Assembly: GCF_026965535.1 (NCBI RefSeq)
Contig: NZ_CP114039.1
Location: forward strand, 3,534,001-3,598,000
DNA: 64,000 bases
Source of the DNA: Corallococcus sp. NCRR
GTDB lineage: Bacteria > Myxococcota > Myxococcia > Myxococcales > Myxococcaceae
Direction: 5' to 3'
Made by a program: the position numbers and the translations under genes
In this document: positions 17,279 through 25,593 of the stretch, piece by piece
Layout of the letters: each line of letters opens with the position of its first letter
Position numbering within the stretch: the first letter of the stretch is position 1
Notes under the pieces: model-generated
Databases searched by the model: none
What the model was told of the DNA's origin: nothing
Seen by the model: the letters and a program-made list of their open reading frames with translations, nothing else

Positions 17279-18250
17279 ATGCGCCTCCCCGGTCTCCTCA
17301 GCCTGTCGCTCCTGGCCCTGGCGCCGGCCCTCTCCGCACGGGCCCAGACCCCCGGTCCGGCTCCCCGGAGCGCGGTCCCCGACGAGTCCTGGAGCGAACC
17401 CGGCCAGCCCGCCCCCGAAGCCGCGCCCGCGCGCCCCCAGGCCGCTCCCAACGAGGAGGCGCCCACCCGCGTCCAGCCGCCGCCCGAAGCCGGGGGCTGG
17501 GAGTCCTTCCCCGGCGCCTCCGACCCCGCCCCCGCGCCGCCACCTCCGCCTCCGCCCCGGGCCCCGCCTCCGCTGCCCACCGAACCGACCCCCGAGCGCC
17601 GCCGCGTCAAGGCGCCCCGTCCGCCGCCTCCGCCCCAGGCCCCCAACCGCTACGGCCTCTACGGCGGCCGGTCGCTGGGCTCCGGACACGCGGGCGTGGG
17701 CATGGAGCTGGGCTTTCCCTTCGTGTCCGCGCGCGGCGTGTACGGCGTGCTGGAGCACCTGGACCTGGGGCTGGGCGTGGACACCGTCTACGGCCTGATG
17801 ACCGAGCTGCGCGCCAGCGCCCGCCTCACCCTCCTGGACAGCGACAACGTCAGCCTCGCCTTCGTGGTGGACGGCGGCCACGCGTTCTTCCTGCGTGCCC
17901 CGGACACGGAGGACAAGGGCGCGCGCTACCTGAGCGGCCGGCGCGACTGGAACGTGGCCCCGGGGCTGGTGGCGTCCTTCCAGGGCGACAGCCCTCGCGG
18001 GTGGCGGCCGTACCTGGACGTCCGCGCCCTGATGGCCTTCGACATGGACCCCGTCCAGAAGGATCCGCTGTCCGGCATCCCGCCCGCGTGGAAGCTGGAT
18101 GCGTCCGTCCTCGTCCGGCTGGGCGCGGAGTTTCCCGTTGGAGAGAAGACGTCCTACGCTGTCTCGTTCGGTGGCGACTTCCGCAGCCGCTCCTCGGACG
18201 CGGAGTTCATGCCCACGCTGTCGGTGGGTGTGGTGTCCACGCTGTTCTGA
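17279..18250 (+). CDS. Exported protein with Pro-rich linker and probable beta-barrel
   Basis: A 323-residue protein starting MRLPGLLSLSLLALAPALSARAQ, a Sec signal. Residues ~25-120 are a Pro/Ala-rich linker with runs such as APPPPPPPRAPPPLP. From about residue 125 there are aromatic-alternating, Gly-rich strands (GLYGGRSLGSGHAGVGMELGFPFV, HLDLGLGVDTVYGL, LSVGVVSTLF) ending close to a terminal Phe, the pattern of a small outer-membrane beta-barrel. The start was set by the signal peptide; in-frame sequence before it is not convincing. It is followed 35 bp later by gpsA on the same strand, possibly by chance. Role unknown. Confidence 0.7.
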   Translation: MRLPGLLSLSLLALAPALSARAQTPGPAPRSAVPDESWSEPGQPAPEAAPARPQAAPNEEAPTRVQPPPEAGGWESFPGASDPAPAPPPPPPPRAPPPLPTEPTPERRRVKAPRPPPPPQAPNRYGLYGGRSLGSGHAGVGMELGFPFVSARGVYGVLEHLDLGLGVDTVYGLMTELRASARLTLLDSDNVSLAFVVDGGHAFFLRAPDTEDKGARYLSGRRDWNVAPGLVASFQGDSPRGWRPYLDVRALMAFDMDPVQKDPLSGIPPAWKLDASVLVRLGAEFPVGEKTSYAVSFGGDFRSRSSDAEFMPTLSVGVVSTLF

Positions 18251-18285
18251 AATCCCCCTCCCACCTCTCGACCCGAGGTCATCTC

Positions 18286-19293
18286 ATGCGCGGCAGTGTC
18301 ATCGGTGCAGGTTCGTTCGGAACGGCGCTCGCCAACGTGCTCGCGGTGAATTGCGACGAAGTCCGCCTGTGGGGCCGTGAGCCCTCCACCGTGGAGGCCA
18401 TCAACACCCGCCACGAGAACGACACCTACTTGAAGGGCATCCCCCTCTCCGAGCGCGTGCGCGCGACCACGGACCTGGAGGAGGCGCTGGCCGGCTCGGA
18501 GATGGTGGTGCTCGCCACGCCCAGCCACGCCACGCGCGAGGTGCTCGCGCGCGCCAAGGCCTTCCTCCCGAAGAGCGTGCCGCTGGTCACGGTGTCCAAG
18601 GGCATCGAGAACGGCACGCTGCTCACCATGACGGAGCTGTTGGAGGACTGCCTGCCGGAGGAGTTCCACCCGTACGTCGCGGTGCTCTCCGGCCCCAGCT
18701 TCGCCAAGGAACTCGCGCGCCGCATGCCCACGGTGGTGACCATCGCGTCGCACTGGGACAAGGTGGCCCAGCGCTGTCAGAAGGCGCTGCAGACGGACAC
18801 CTTCCGCTCGTACACGTCCACGGACGTGGTGGGCGTGCAGTACGGCGGCGCGCTGAAGAACGTCATCGCCATCGCCGCGGGCATGGCGGACGGCCTGGGC
18901 ATGGGCCACAACGCGCGGGCCGCCATCATCACGCGCGGCCTGGCGGAGATCACCCGGCTCGCGGTGAGGAAGGGCGCCAACCCGCTGACGCTCTCCGGCC
19001 TGTCCGGCATGGGCGACCTGGTGCTCACCTGCACGGGCGAGCTCAGCCGCAACCGCCACGTGGGCATGGAGCTGGGCAAGGGCCGCAAGCTGCCGGACAT
19101 CCTCGCGGAGATGAAGGAGGTCGCCGAGGGCGTCAAGACGGCCAAGAGCGCGCGCGACCTGTCCCTCAAGACGGGCGTGGAGCTGCCCATCTGCGAGCAG
19201 GTCTACCTCATCGCCTACGAGGGCAAGAACGCCAAGATGGCGGTGGTGGACCTGATGACGCGCCAGCCGAAGTCGGAGCTGTCCGGCGTCTGA
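18286..19293 (+). CDS. gpsA: NAD(P)-dependent glycerol-3-phosphate dehydrogenase
   Basis: A 335-residue cytosolic enzyme that reduces dihydroxyacetone phosphate to sn-glycerol 3-phosphate for phospholipid synthesis. It shows the N-terminal dinucleotide-binding GAGSFGTALA, the GpsA segments VLSGPSFAKELA and GGALKNVIAIAAGMADGLGMGHNARAAIITRGLAEI (with the catalytic Lys in LKN), and LSGMGDLVLTC. The length is normal for the family. The ATG at 18286 starts MRGSVIGAGSFG, and the open frame 5' of it is spurious. It lies after the beta-barrel gene and is convergent with the small membrane-anchored winged-helix gene. Confidence 0.96.
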   Translation: MRGSVIGAGSFGTALANVLAVNCDEVRLWGREPSTVEAINTRHENDTYLKGIPLSERVRATTDLEEALAGSEMVVLATPSHATREVLARAKAFLPKSVPLVTVSKGIENGTLLTMTELLEDCLPEEFHPYVAVLSGPSFAKELARRMPTVVTIASHWDKVAQRCQKALQTDTFRSYTSTDVVGVQYGGALKNVIAIAAGMADGLGMGHNARAAIITRGLAEITRLAVRKGANPLTLSGLSGMGDLVLTCTGELSRNRHVGMELGKGRKLPDILAEMKEVAEGVKTAKSARDLSLKTGVELPICEQVYLIAYEGKNAKMAVVDLMTRQPKSELSGV

Positions 19294-19320
19294 GGATGCC
19301 GGAGGACATCAGGGGCCGCG

Positions 19321-19782
19321 CTAGTAGCGGCGCGGCTTCGCTTCGGGGCTGGCGCCGCGCACGCGCCACACGGTGAGCCGCTCGGAGTTGGTGTGGCTCA
19401 GGACGAGCCCCTCCGTCTGCATCTCCTCCAGCAGGCGGTTCGTCTTGAGCCGGTCCAACCCGATGCTGCGTCCCAGCGAATCGCCGGGCATGCCGCTGAT
19501 GTTGGCGCGCAGCTCGTTGATGATGGCGCGCTTGAGCTCGTTCTTCTGCAGGCCGTCCAGGTCCTGGGAGCGCCACGAGGACAGGATGCCCCAGCCGATG
19601 AGCAGCAGCGTCACCACGGCGAGCACCGGGTAGACGATGTGGCTGTTCTTCTCGAGCAGCTCGAAGTAGCCGGTGGAGATGGAGGAGACGGGCCGGTCGT
19701 AGTCCGGCCCGGAGTCCTGTCCGGGCAGGCCTTCGATTTGGGCCGTCAACAGGGGGATGAGCAGTTTCAGCGCGGGAGCCAA
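19321..19782 (-). CDS. Membrane-anchored protein with possible winged-helix domain
   Basis: A 153-residue protein. A single transmembrane helix spans about residues 49-70 (IVYPVLAVVTLLLIGWGIL). The C-terminal ~75 residues read like a winged helix: KRAIINELRANISG, then SIGLDRLKTNRLLEEMQTEGLV as a helix-turn-helix, and LVLSHTNSERLTVWRVRG as the wing. An N-terminal hydrophobic patch (LKLLIPLLTAQIEGL) may be a weak signal or amphipathic helix. I recognise no named family. It is downstream of hflX on the same strand with a 50-bp gap, so it may be co-transcribed. Confidence 0.6.
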   Translation of the reverse strand: MAPALKLLIPLLTAQIEGLPGQDSGPDYDRPVSSISTGYFELLEKNSHIVYPVLAVVTLLLIGWGILSSWRSQDLDGLQKNELKRAIINELRANISGMPGDSLGRSIGLDRLKTNRLLEEMQTEGLVLSHTNSERLTVWRVRGASPEAKPRRY

Positions 19783-19832
19783 GGCCCCCCGACTCTACGG
19801 GGAGGGCCCCCGCGCCGACAACCCGCCCACCG

Positions 19833-21488
19833 TCACACGACGCCGATGGACTCGGACGCACCCTCGGCGAACAGGGTGGTGTCCGCCTTGGCCAGGAGCG
19901 TCGCCAGGCCTTCACGCTTCACCGCGCTGATGGCCACGCCGCCCCGCGAGCGCAGGAGCGACTCCACCTCGTCCGCGGCCAGTTGGTCCGCCTTGTTCCA
20001 CACCATCAGGCGCGGCTTCTCCATCAGGCCCAGCGAGGCGAGGATCTTCTCCACCGCCTCCACCTGATCGTCGCGCGCCGGGTCGCTCGCGTCCACCACG
20101 TGCAACAGGAGGCTCGCGTCGTACAGCTCCTCCAGCGTGGCGCGGAAGGCCGCCACCAGGTCCTTGGGCAGGTCCCGGATGAAGCCCACCGTGTCGGTGA
20201 TGATGACCTCGCGCTCCTGCGGGAAGCGCAGGCGCCGGCTCGTGGGGTCCAGCGTGGCGAACAGCTTGTCCTCCGCCAGCACCTCCGCGTTGGTGATGGC
20301 GTTGAGCAGCGTGGACTTGCCCGCGTTGGTGTAGCCCACGATGGAGATGACCGGCACCTCGCGCCGGTTGCGCTGCGCCCGGCGGACGCTGCGCTCGCGG
20401 CTGATGACGTCGATGCGGCGCTCCAGGTTGGTGATGCGCTCGCGCACGCGGCGGCGGTCGATTTCGAGCTTCGTCTCACCGGGACCGCGGCCACCCACGC
20501 CACCGCCCATGAGGCGGCTGAGCGAGTCATCCCCCTGCACCAGCCGGGGCAGCCGGTACTTCAGCTGCGCCAGCTCCACCTGCAGCTTGCCCTCGGCCGT
20601 CTGCGCGCGCTGCGCGAAGATGTCCAGGATGAGCTGCGTGCGGTCCAATATCTTCAGGCTCGTCGCATCGCCGATGTGGCGGCCCTGCGACGGGGTGAGG
20701 TCCTTGTCGAAGATGAGCAGGTCCACCATGGACTGCATGGAGCGCAGGTTCAGGTCCTCCAGCTTGCCCCGGCCGATGAGGTAGCGAGGATCCGCCTCGC
20801 GCTTCATCTGGAGCACGCTGTCCACCACCTCCACGCCCGCGGTGCGCGCCAGCTCCTTCAGCTCCGCCAGGGACGACTCCGCCCGGGCGCGGTTGCCGTC
20901 CAGGCACACCGCCACCAGGATGGCGCGCTCCTTCCCGGACACCGTGCGCGCGGCGGCCTTGCGGTTGAACTCCTCTTCCAGCGCGTCCAGCGTGGCCAGG
21001 AGGTCCGGCTGTTCACCGTGCACGTTGGGCAGGGTGGACACGTGCCAGAACTCACCCGCGCCGTTCTCCGGCACCAGGTAGGCCCAGTGCAGCACGCCGG
21101 GCAGGCCTTCATGGCCCACGCCCACGGCCGCCACGCAGTCCAGGCGCAGGAGCGCGAGGTCCGTGAGGTCGTCCTTCGTCAGGGGTTCGCTCTTCAGGTG
21201 CGTGTGCACCAGCCGCAGGCCACGCAGACGGATCTGCCCGGCGCGCGCACGGCCGATGTCCGGCAGCTCCAGCTTGTGCGCGTTGCCGACGACGACGTGC
21301 TCGATGTCGCCCTTGCGGTTGATGAGGACGCCCACCTGGCGGTTGAGCTCGTGCGAAAGCTCGGTGAGGTGGCGGGCAAGCTCCGCGGACACGATTTCGC
21401 GCGGATCCACGCGGCGGCGGAACGTGTTGCGCAGCCGCTGCTGCTCGCTCGACTTCAGGCCCAGGGTGTTGCCGAAGATTTCCTTCAA
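19833..21488 (-). CDS. hflX: GTPase HflX
   Basis: A 551-residue ribosome-associated GTPase that splits stalled 70S ribosomes. N-terminal HflX domain: KREADPRYLIGRGKLEDL, FDKDLTPSQ and DRTQLILDIFAQRA. The glycine-rich family motif is GGRGPGETKLEIDRRR. The G domain has G1 GYTNAGKS, G3 DTVGF and G4 NKAD. It is longer than the E. coli protein because of an N-terminal ~100-residue extension, common in this group. I prefer a TTG start at 21488 because AGGAG lies 6-7 bases upstream and LKEIFGNTLGLK follows. The in-frame ATG at 21530 adds 14 residues but has no ribosome-binding site. Divergent from proB. Confidence 0.93.
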   Translation of the reverse strand: MKEIFGNTLGLKSSEQQRLRNTFRRRVDPREIVSAELARHLTELSHELNRQVGVLINRKGDIEHVVVGNAHKLELPDIGRARAGQIRLRGLRLVHTHLKSEPLTKDDLTDLALLRLDCVAAVGVGHEGLPGVLHWAYLVPENGAGEFWHVSTLPNVHGEQPDLLATLDALEEEFNRKAAARTVSGKERAILVAVCLDGNRARAESSLAELKELARTAGVEVVDSVLQMKREADPRYLIGRGKLEDLNLRSMQSMVDLLIFDKDLTPSQGRHIGDATSLKILDRTQLILDIFAQRAQTAEGKLQVELAQLKYRLPRLVQGDDSLSRLMGGGVGGRGPGETKLEIDRRRVRERITNLERRIDVISRERSVRRAQRNRREVPVISIVGYTNAGKSTLLNAITNAEVLAEDKLFATLDPTSRRLRFPQEREVIITDTVGFIRDLPKDLVAAFRATLEELYDASLLLHVVDASDPARDDQVEAVEKILASLGLMEKPRLMVWNKADQLAADEVESLLRSRGGVAISAVKREGLATLLAKADTTLFAEGASESIGVV

Positions 21489-21654
21489 ACCGTTTCTCCT
21501 GGCGCGGACATCGAATGACCCGCGCCGCATTCAAGGCATTGGATGGACTGGGGCCCTCCGCGTTTCATGACAAAGCCCCCAGCCGGTGTGCCGCGAAGCC
21601 TGGTGAACAACCGGCCACGCGCGTCCTTTCCCGTTCCAGCCTACGCTGCCTTGC

Positions 21655-22779
21655 GTGACTGATTCCGCACGCAACGCCTTGCGCGGGGCCCGCCGCGTGG
21701 TGGTGAAGATTGGGACCAACGCGCTGACGAGCGCCACGGGCCGCTTCAACCGTGCCCACTTCGACGCGCTGGGGCAGGACCTGCTGTGGGCCGCCGGGGG
21801 CCGGGAGCTGGTGGTGGTGTCCAGCGGCGCCATCGCCCTGGGCATGGAGCGGCTGGGGCTGCCCGCCCGCCCCCGGGATATTCCCGGCAAGCAGGCGTGC
21901 GCGGCGGTGGGGCAGAGCCGCCTGATGCAGGCGTACGAGGAGGCCTTCGGCCACGCGGCCCGGACGGTGGCCCAGGTGCTGCTCACCCACGAGGACGTGC
22001 AGGAGCGACGGCGCTACCTCAACGTGAAGCACACGCTGGAGCGGCTGCTGGCGGCGGGCGTGGTGCCCGTCATCAACGAGAACGACACCGTGTCCGTGGA
22101 CGAGCTGAAGTTCGGCGACAACGACACGCTGGCGAGCCTGGTGGCCGGCGTGGTGGAGGCGGACGCGCTGGTCCTCCTGTCGGACGTGGAGGGGCTCTAC
22201 ACCGCCGACCCGCGCAAGGACGCCGGGGCCCGCCTGATGCCCGCCGTGCCGCGCGTCACCGCGGACGTGCTGGCCCTGGCCGGTGACGCCACCAGCGCGG
22301 TGGGCACGGGCGGCATGGCGTCCAAGGTTCGCGCCGCCGCGCGCGCCGCGGAGCTGGGCATCCCCTGCGTCATCACCTCCGGCGCGGTGCCCGGCCGCCT
22401 GCGCGGCGTGCTGGAGGGCGACGCCGTGGGCACGCTCTTCGAGCCCGCCGGACGCCGCAGCGCGCGCACCGCGTGGATCGCCCACGCCCTGAGGCCCCGG
22501 GGCCGGCTGGTGGTGGACGCGGGCGCGAAGGAGGCCATCGTCACCGGCAAGCGCAGCCTCCTGCCCAGCGGCGTGACGGGCGTGGAGGGGGACTTCAGCC
22601 GGGGAGACCCGGTGGACCTGACGGACGCGGCCGGGGCGGTGTTCGCCCGGGGCCTGTCCACCTACGACGCCAACGAGCTCCGGCGCATCGCCGGGCGGCG
22701 CAGCGCGGACATCGAGGCGGTGCTGGGCTACCGCTACCTGGATGAGGCGGTGCACCGCGACGACCTGGCGGTGCTGTAG
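21655..22779 (+). CDS. proB: Glutamate 5-kinase
   Basis: A 374-residue enzyme phosphorylating glutamate in the first step of proline synthesis. The amino-acid-kinase domain shows VVVKIGTNAL, VVVSSGAIALGMERLGL, INENDTVSVDELKFGDNDTLAS, LLSDVEGLYTADP and GTGGMASKVRAA. A C-terminal PUA domain follows (GRLVVDAGAKEAIVTGKRSLLPSGVTGVEGDFSRGD), giving the usual full length. The GTG at 21655 is the only sensible start (GTG ACT GAT). No proA is adjacent. It is divergent from hflX and nearly touches (22-bp gap) the convergent small exported-protein gene. Confidence 0.96.
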   Translation: MTDSARNALRGARRVVVKIGTNALTSATGRFNRAHFDALGQDLLWAAGGRELVVVSSGAIALGMERLGLPARPRDIPGKQACAAVGQSRLMQAYEEAFGHAARTVAQVLLTHEDVQERRRYLNVKHTLERLLAAGVVPVINENDTVSVDELKFGDNDTLASLVAGVVEADALVLLSDVEGLYTADPRKDAGARLMPAVPRVTADVLALAGDATSAVGTGGMASKVRAAARAAELGIPCVITSGAVPGRLRGVLEGDAVGTLFEPAGRRSARTAWIAHALRPRGRLVVDAGAKEAIVTGKRSLLPSGVTGVEGDFSRGDPVDLTDAAGAVFARGLSTYDANELRRIAGRRSADIEAVLGYRYLDEAVHRDDLAVL

Positions 22780-22801
22780 CCGCGGTCCGCGCAACGCGCG
22801 C

Positions 22802-23275
22802 CTAGATGGAGGAGGAGACGGACTTCACCGTGCCGGTCTCCGGCTCCGTCAGCCGCATCAGCGCGCGAAACTCCGGGGAGTCCACCTTCATCAGGAGCAG
22901 CGACACCTCCAGCTCCCCCGGCACCCGGCCGAGCTGGAGCTTGCGCTCCTGGCCGTGCAGCAGGGCGAGCTGCGAGTGGCCTTCCCCCTCCGGCAGGGAC
23001 AGGTCCACCTGGAGCTGGAAGGAATCGCCCTCGCCCTTGGGCGTGAGCACCAGCCGGTAGTCCGCCACCGTCGCGCCCGGACGGCGGCGCTCGGCGCGAA
23101 GGGTGCGCCCCGCTTCACCCAGCAGCTTGGGCTGGGCGATCAGCCGGCCGTCGCGCCGGACCTCCAGCGCGAAGTAGAGCGGCTCGTTGCGGGCGTGCGC
23201 CGGGGTGGAGACGAAGGCCAGCAGCACCAGCGCCAGCCCGGGAAGCCACTTCTTCAGCAGGGAGGTGCGGTCCAT
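22802..23275 (-). CDS. Small exported protein, unknown function
   Basis: A 157-residue protein starting MDRTSLLKKWLPGLALVLLAFVSTPAHA, a clear Sec signal, with GAGGG about 10 bases upstream. The mature part is beta-rich (LYFALEVRRDGRLIAQPKLLGEAG, FQLQVDLSLPEGEG, LEVSLLLMKVDSPEF), resembling periplasmic beta-sandwich proteins whose N-terminal segment opposes a secretin-like or pilus-assembly fold, but I cannot place it in a family. It is the only gene between proB and the WYL pair. The gene-free stretch upstream of it (23276-23635) must hold its promoter. Confidence 0.65.
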   Translation of the reverse strand: MDRTSLLKKWLPGLALVLLAFVSTPAHARNEPLYFALEVRRDGRLIAQPKLLGEAGRTLRAERRRPGATVADYRLVLTPKGEGDSFQLQVDLSLPEGEGHSQLALLHGQERKLQLGRVPGELEVSLLLMKVDSPEFRALMRLTEPETGTVKSVSSSI

Positions 23276-23635
23276 GGTCGAGCCCTCGTCAAAAGCTTCG
23301 GTCCGCCGCGTCGGCCCCACGGCAGCCAGCAAGGCCTCCAGGAGGCCCGCTGTCGCTTCTCACCCAAATCGACAATGTCCAAGGAATAACCCAGACGCGC
23401 CCCGAGTGCGAGCCCCACGCCCGGGGTTGTCTGCTGGCTTGCGGACGAAACGAGGGGTACATGGCGATACCTGCTTGCCTGTTCAGGTTGGGGCGGCTAT
23501 CCCCCCTTGGACGGAGCTGGCCCCCTCCACTGTTCCTTTTCTGTTCGTTTCACCTCCTGCCCCCTTCTCCCACCCCGGAAGTCCCCGGTCTCTTGATCTC
23601 CCGGGTCCTGTCCGCCATGGTCACCGATCACCTGA
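23276..23635. other. 360-bp gene-free region before the WYL pair
   Basis: This divergent intergenic region has no convincing ORF. It contains a LexA-like 17-mer at 23471-23487 and a pyrimidine-rich stretch (23520-23580). No clear sigma-70 hexamer pair was found for either flanking gene, and no strong ribosome-binding site precedes the ATG at 23636. Confidence 0.6.
23471..23487 (+). promoter_or_regulatory. LexA-like box upstream of pafB-like gene (15/17)
   Basis: CTGCTTGCCTGTTCAGG agrees with the recalled M. xanthus LexA consensus CTRHAMRYBYGTTCAGS at 15 of 17 positions (mismatches at 5 and 6). It lies about 150 bp before the WYL gene start. Several other GTTCAGG strings occur in coding DNA, so the evidence is moderate. 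Confidence 0.3.
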
Positions 23636-24661
23636 ATGGACCGCACGGAACGCATCCTTGATCTCGTGGCACTGCTGCTCGACGCGCGGGAACCCATCTC
23701 GTGGGCCGAACTGCGTGAGCACTTCCCCGCGGACTACGGCGGCTCGGATGACGCCGCCGAGCGCAAGTTCGAGCGCGACAAGGCGGAGCTCGTCGAGCTG
23801 GGCTTCCCGCTGAGCTACGTGCAGGGCGACGACGAGCGGCGCGACGGCTACCTCGTCGACCGCAACGTCTACTACCTGCCGGAGGCGGACCTCACGAAGG
23901 AGGAGCTCGCCGTGCTCTACGCCGCCGGCTCCGCCGCGCTGGCGTCCGGCGCGTTTCCCGGCCGCGACGACCTGGCGCACGCCCTGCGGAAAATCGGCTT
24001 CTTCGCCGGCGAATCCCTGCCCACCCCGCGCGTGCGCATGGAGCTGGGCACCGGCCAGCAGGGCCAGGAGAAGGAGGTCTCCGCCCGCCTGGAGCAGCTC
24101 TGGGACGCGTGCTCCGCGCACAAGTGGGTGCAGCTGACCTACGGCAGCCCCCGCAAGGACGGCGTCACGGAGCGGCGCGTGGACCCGTACGGCCTGGCGC
24201 TCCGGCGCGGCGTGTGGACGCTGGTGGGCTACTGCCACCTGCGCCAGGGCCTGCGCACCTTCCACGTCCACCGCATCCGCGAGCTGAAGGTGAACACCGC
24301 CCGGCCGCGCACGCCGGACTTCGAGGTGCCGGCGGACTTCTCGCTGGACGCCCACGTGGCGTACTTCCCCTGGCAGTACCGCTTCCATGAGCCGCTGGAG
24401 GTGACGCTCCAGCTCACCGGGCCGCAGGCCTCGCGCGCGGGCTCGCTGTTCCCGGGCGCGGCGCTGGAGCCGGTGTCCGAAGGCGTGGTGCGGGCCCGCT
24501 TCCCGGTGACGTTCCTGGACGGGCTGACGCGCTTCGTCCTGTCCCTGGGGCAGGACTGCCGCGTGGAGGGGCCTCCGGAGGCGCGCGAGCGCCTGGAGCG
24601 GATGGCGGCGAACATCCTGGCGAAGCACGCGCCGGTGGAAGGTCAGCGGGTGAGCGCATGA
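23636..24661 (+). CDS. pafB: WYL-domain transcriptional regulator, PafB-like
   Basis: A 341-residue regulator. The N-terminal winged helix reads RTERILDLVALLLDAREPISWAELREHFP, then a PafB-type segment in which RKFERDKAELVELGFPL and RDGYLVDRNVYYLPE are clear. The WYL ligand-sensing region is around residues 160-215 (WVQLTYGSPRKDGVTERRVDPYGLALRRGVWTLVGYCH), followed by a WYL C-terminal extension. In actinobacteria PafB with PafC forms the LexA-independent DNA-damage activator, sensing ssDNA. The 4-bp overlap with the next gene (ATGA) supports a heterodimer. No strong Shine-Dalgarno precedes the start. Function here is by homology and inferred. Confidence 0.85.
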   Translation: MDRTERILDLVALLLDAREPISWAELREHFPADYGGSDDAAERKFERDKAELVELGFPLSYVQGDDERRDGYLVDRNVYYLPEADLTKEELAVLYAAGSAALASGAFPGRDDLAHALRKIGFFAGESLPTPRVRMELGTGQQGQEKEVSARLEQLWDACSAHKWVQLTYGSPRKDGVTERRVDPYGLALRRGVWTLVGYCHLRQGLRTFHVHRIRELKVNTARPRTPDFEVPADFSLDAHVAYFPWQYRFHEPLEVTLQLTGPQASRAGSLFPGAALEPVSEGVVRARFPVTFLDGLTRFVLSLGQDCRVEGPPEARERLERMAANILAKHAPVEGQRVSA

Positions 24662-25587
24662 GCAACGTCCACGAGCGGCTGCGCCGCCTGCTGTTCCTCG
24701 TCCCCTACGTCTCCAAGCACCCCGGCGTCACCGTGGAGGCCCTGGCCAAGGCCCTCAACATCAGCCGCGAGGACCTGCTGGAGGAGCTGGACCTGCTCAC
24801 CTGCGTGGGCCGGCCGCCCTTCAACCCGGACGACTACATCGACATCTACGTGGACAACGACCGCGTCTACGTGGACCTGGATCAGCGCCTGTTCGCGCCG
24901 CCCCGGCTGACCGCGGGCGAGGCCGCGGCCCTGGCCGCCGCGGCGGAGCTCTTGCGCCCGGCCACCGGCGACGCGCTCCAGAGCGCCCTCACCAAGCTGG
25001 AGGGCATCATCCCGCCCGCCGCCCGCGAGCGCTTCCGGGACATGTACCGGAAGATCGACGCCTCCGCGGACGCGCCCCCGGCGCTGGGGCCCCTCACCCG
25101 GGCCATCCTGGAGCGGCTGGAGGTGACGTTCGGCTACGCCAGCCCCGGCCGCCCCGCGGAGCCGCGCCGGGTGCGCCCCTACGAGCTGCTCAGCCACCGG
25201 GGCCAGTGGTACCTCCAGGGCTTCTGCCACACCCGCCAGGACGCGCGCCTGTTCCGGTTGGACCGCATGGAGGACCTGGCCGTCACCACCACCGCCTTCC
25301 AGCCTCCGCCGGACGCCCGCGCGGACGTGCCCAACCCGGCCCGTGGCGCCAGCGAGGCCTCCGTCCGGGTTCGCTTCACCCCCACGGCCGCACCCTACGT
25401 GAAGGAGCGCTTCGGGCAGGACGCCCGCCCGCTCGCCGACGGAGGGGTGGAGGTGCGGGTGGCCGGAGACAGTGAGCGCTGGCTCACGCAGTGGGTGCTA
25501 TCCTTCGGGGGAGAGGCGGAGGTGCTGGAGCCGGCGAGCGCGCGCGCCGCCGTTGCCCGAGCCGTACATGCCTCGATAGGCTCCTAG
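24658..25587 (+). CDS. pafC: WYL-domain transcriptional regulator, PafC-like
   Basis: A 309-residue regulator overlapping the preceding WYL gene by ATGA. The N-terminus is a winged helix (RLRRLLFLVPYVSKHPGVTVEALAKALNISREDL) followed by the PafC-type signature LLTCVGRPPFNPDDYIDIYV, YVDLDQRLFAPPRLTAGEAAAL. The WYL core is VRPYELLSHRGQWYLQGFCHTRQDARLFRLDRMEDL. The paired arrangement, distinct N-terminal patterns and size match separately encoded PafB and PafC of actinobacteria. The FHA-protein gene begins 6 bp after the stop, so all three, and perhaps the phospholipase D gene, may share a transcript. The role in this organism is unproven. Confidence 0.85.
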   Translation: MSNVHERLRRLLFLVPYVSKHPGVTVEALAKALNISREDLLEELDLLTCVGRPPFNPDDYIDIYVDNDRVYVDLDQRLFAPPRLTAGEAAALAAAAELLRPATGDALQSALTKLEGIIPPAARERFRDMYRKIDASADAPPALGPLTRAILERLEVTFGYASPGRPAEPRRVRPYELLSHRGQWYLQGFCHTRQDARLFRLDRMEDLAVTTTAFQPPPDARADVPNPARGASEASVRVRFTPTAAPYVKERFGQDARPLADGGVEVRVAGDSERWLTQWVLSFGGEAEVLEPASARAAVARAVHASIGS

Positions 25588-25593
25588 GACGAC

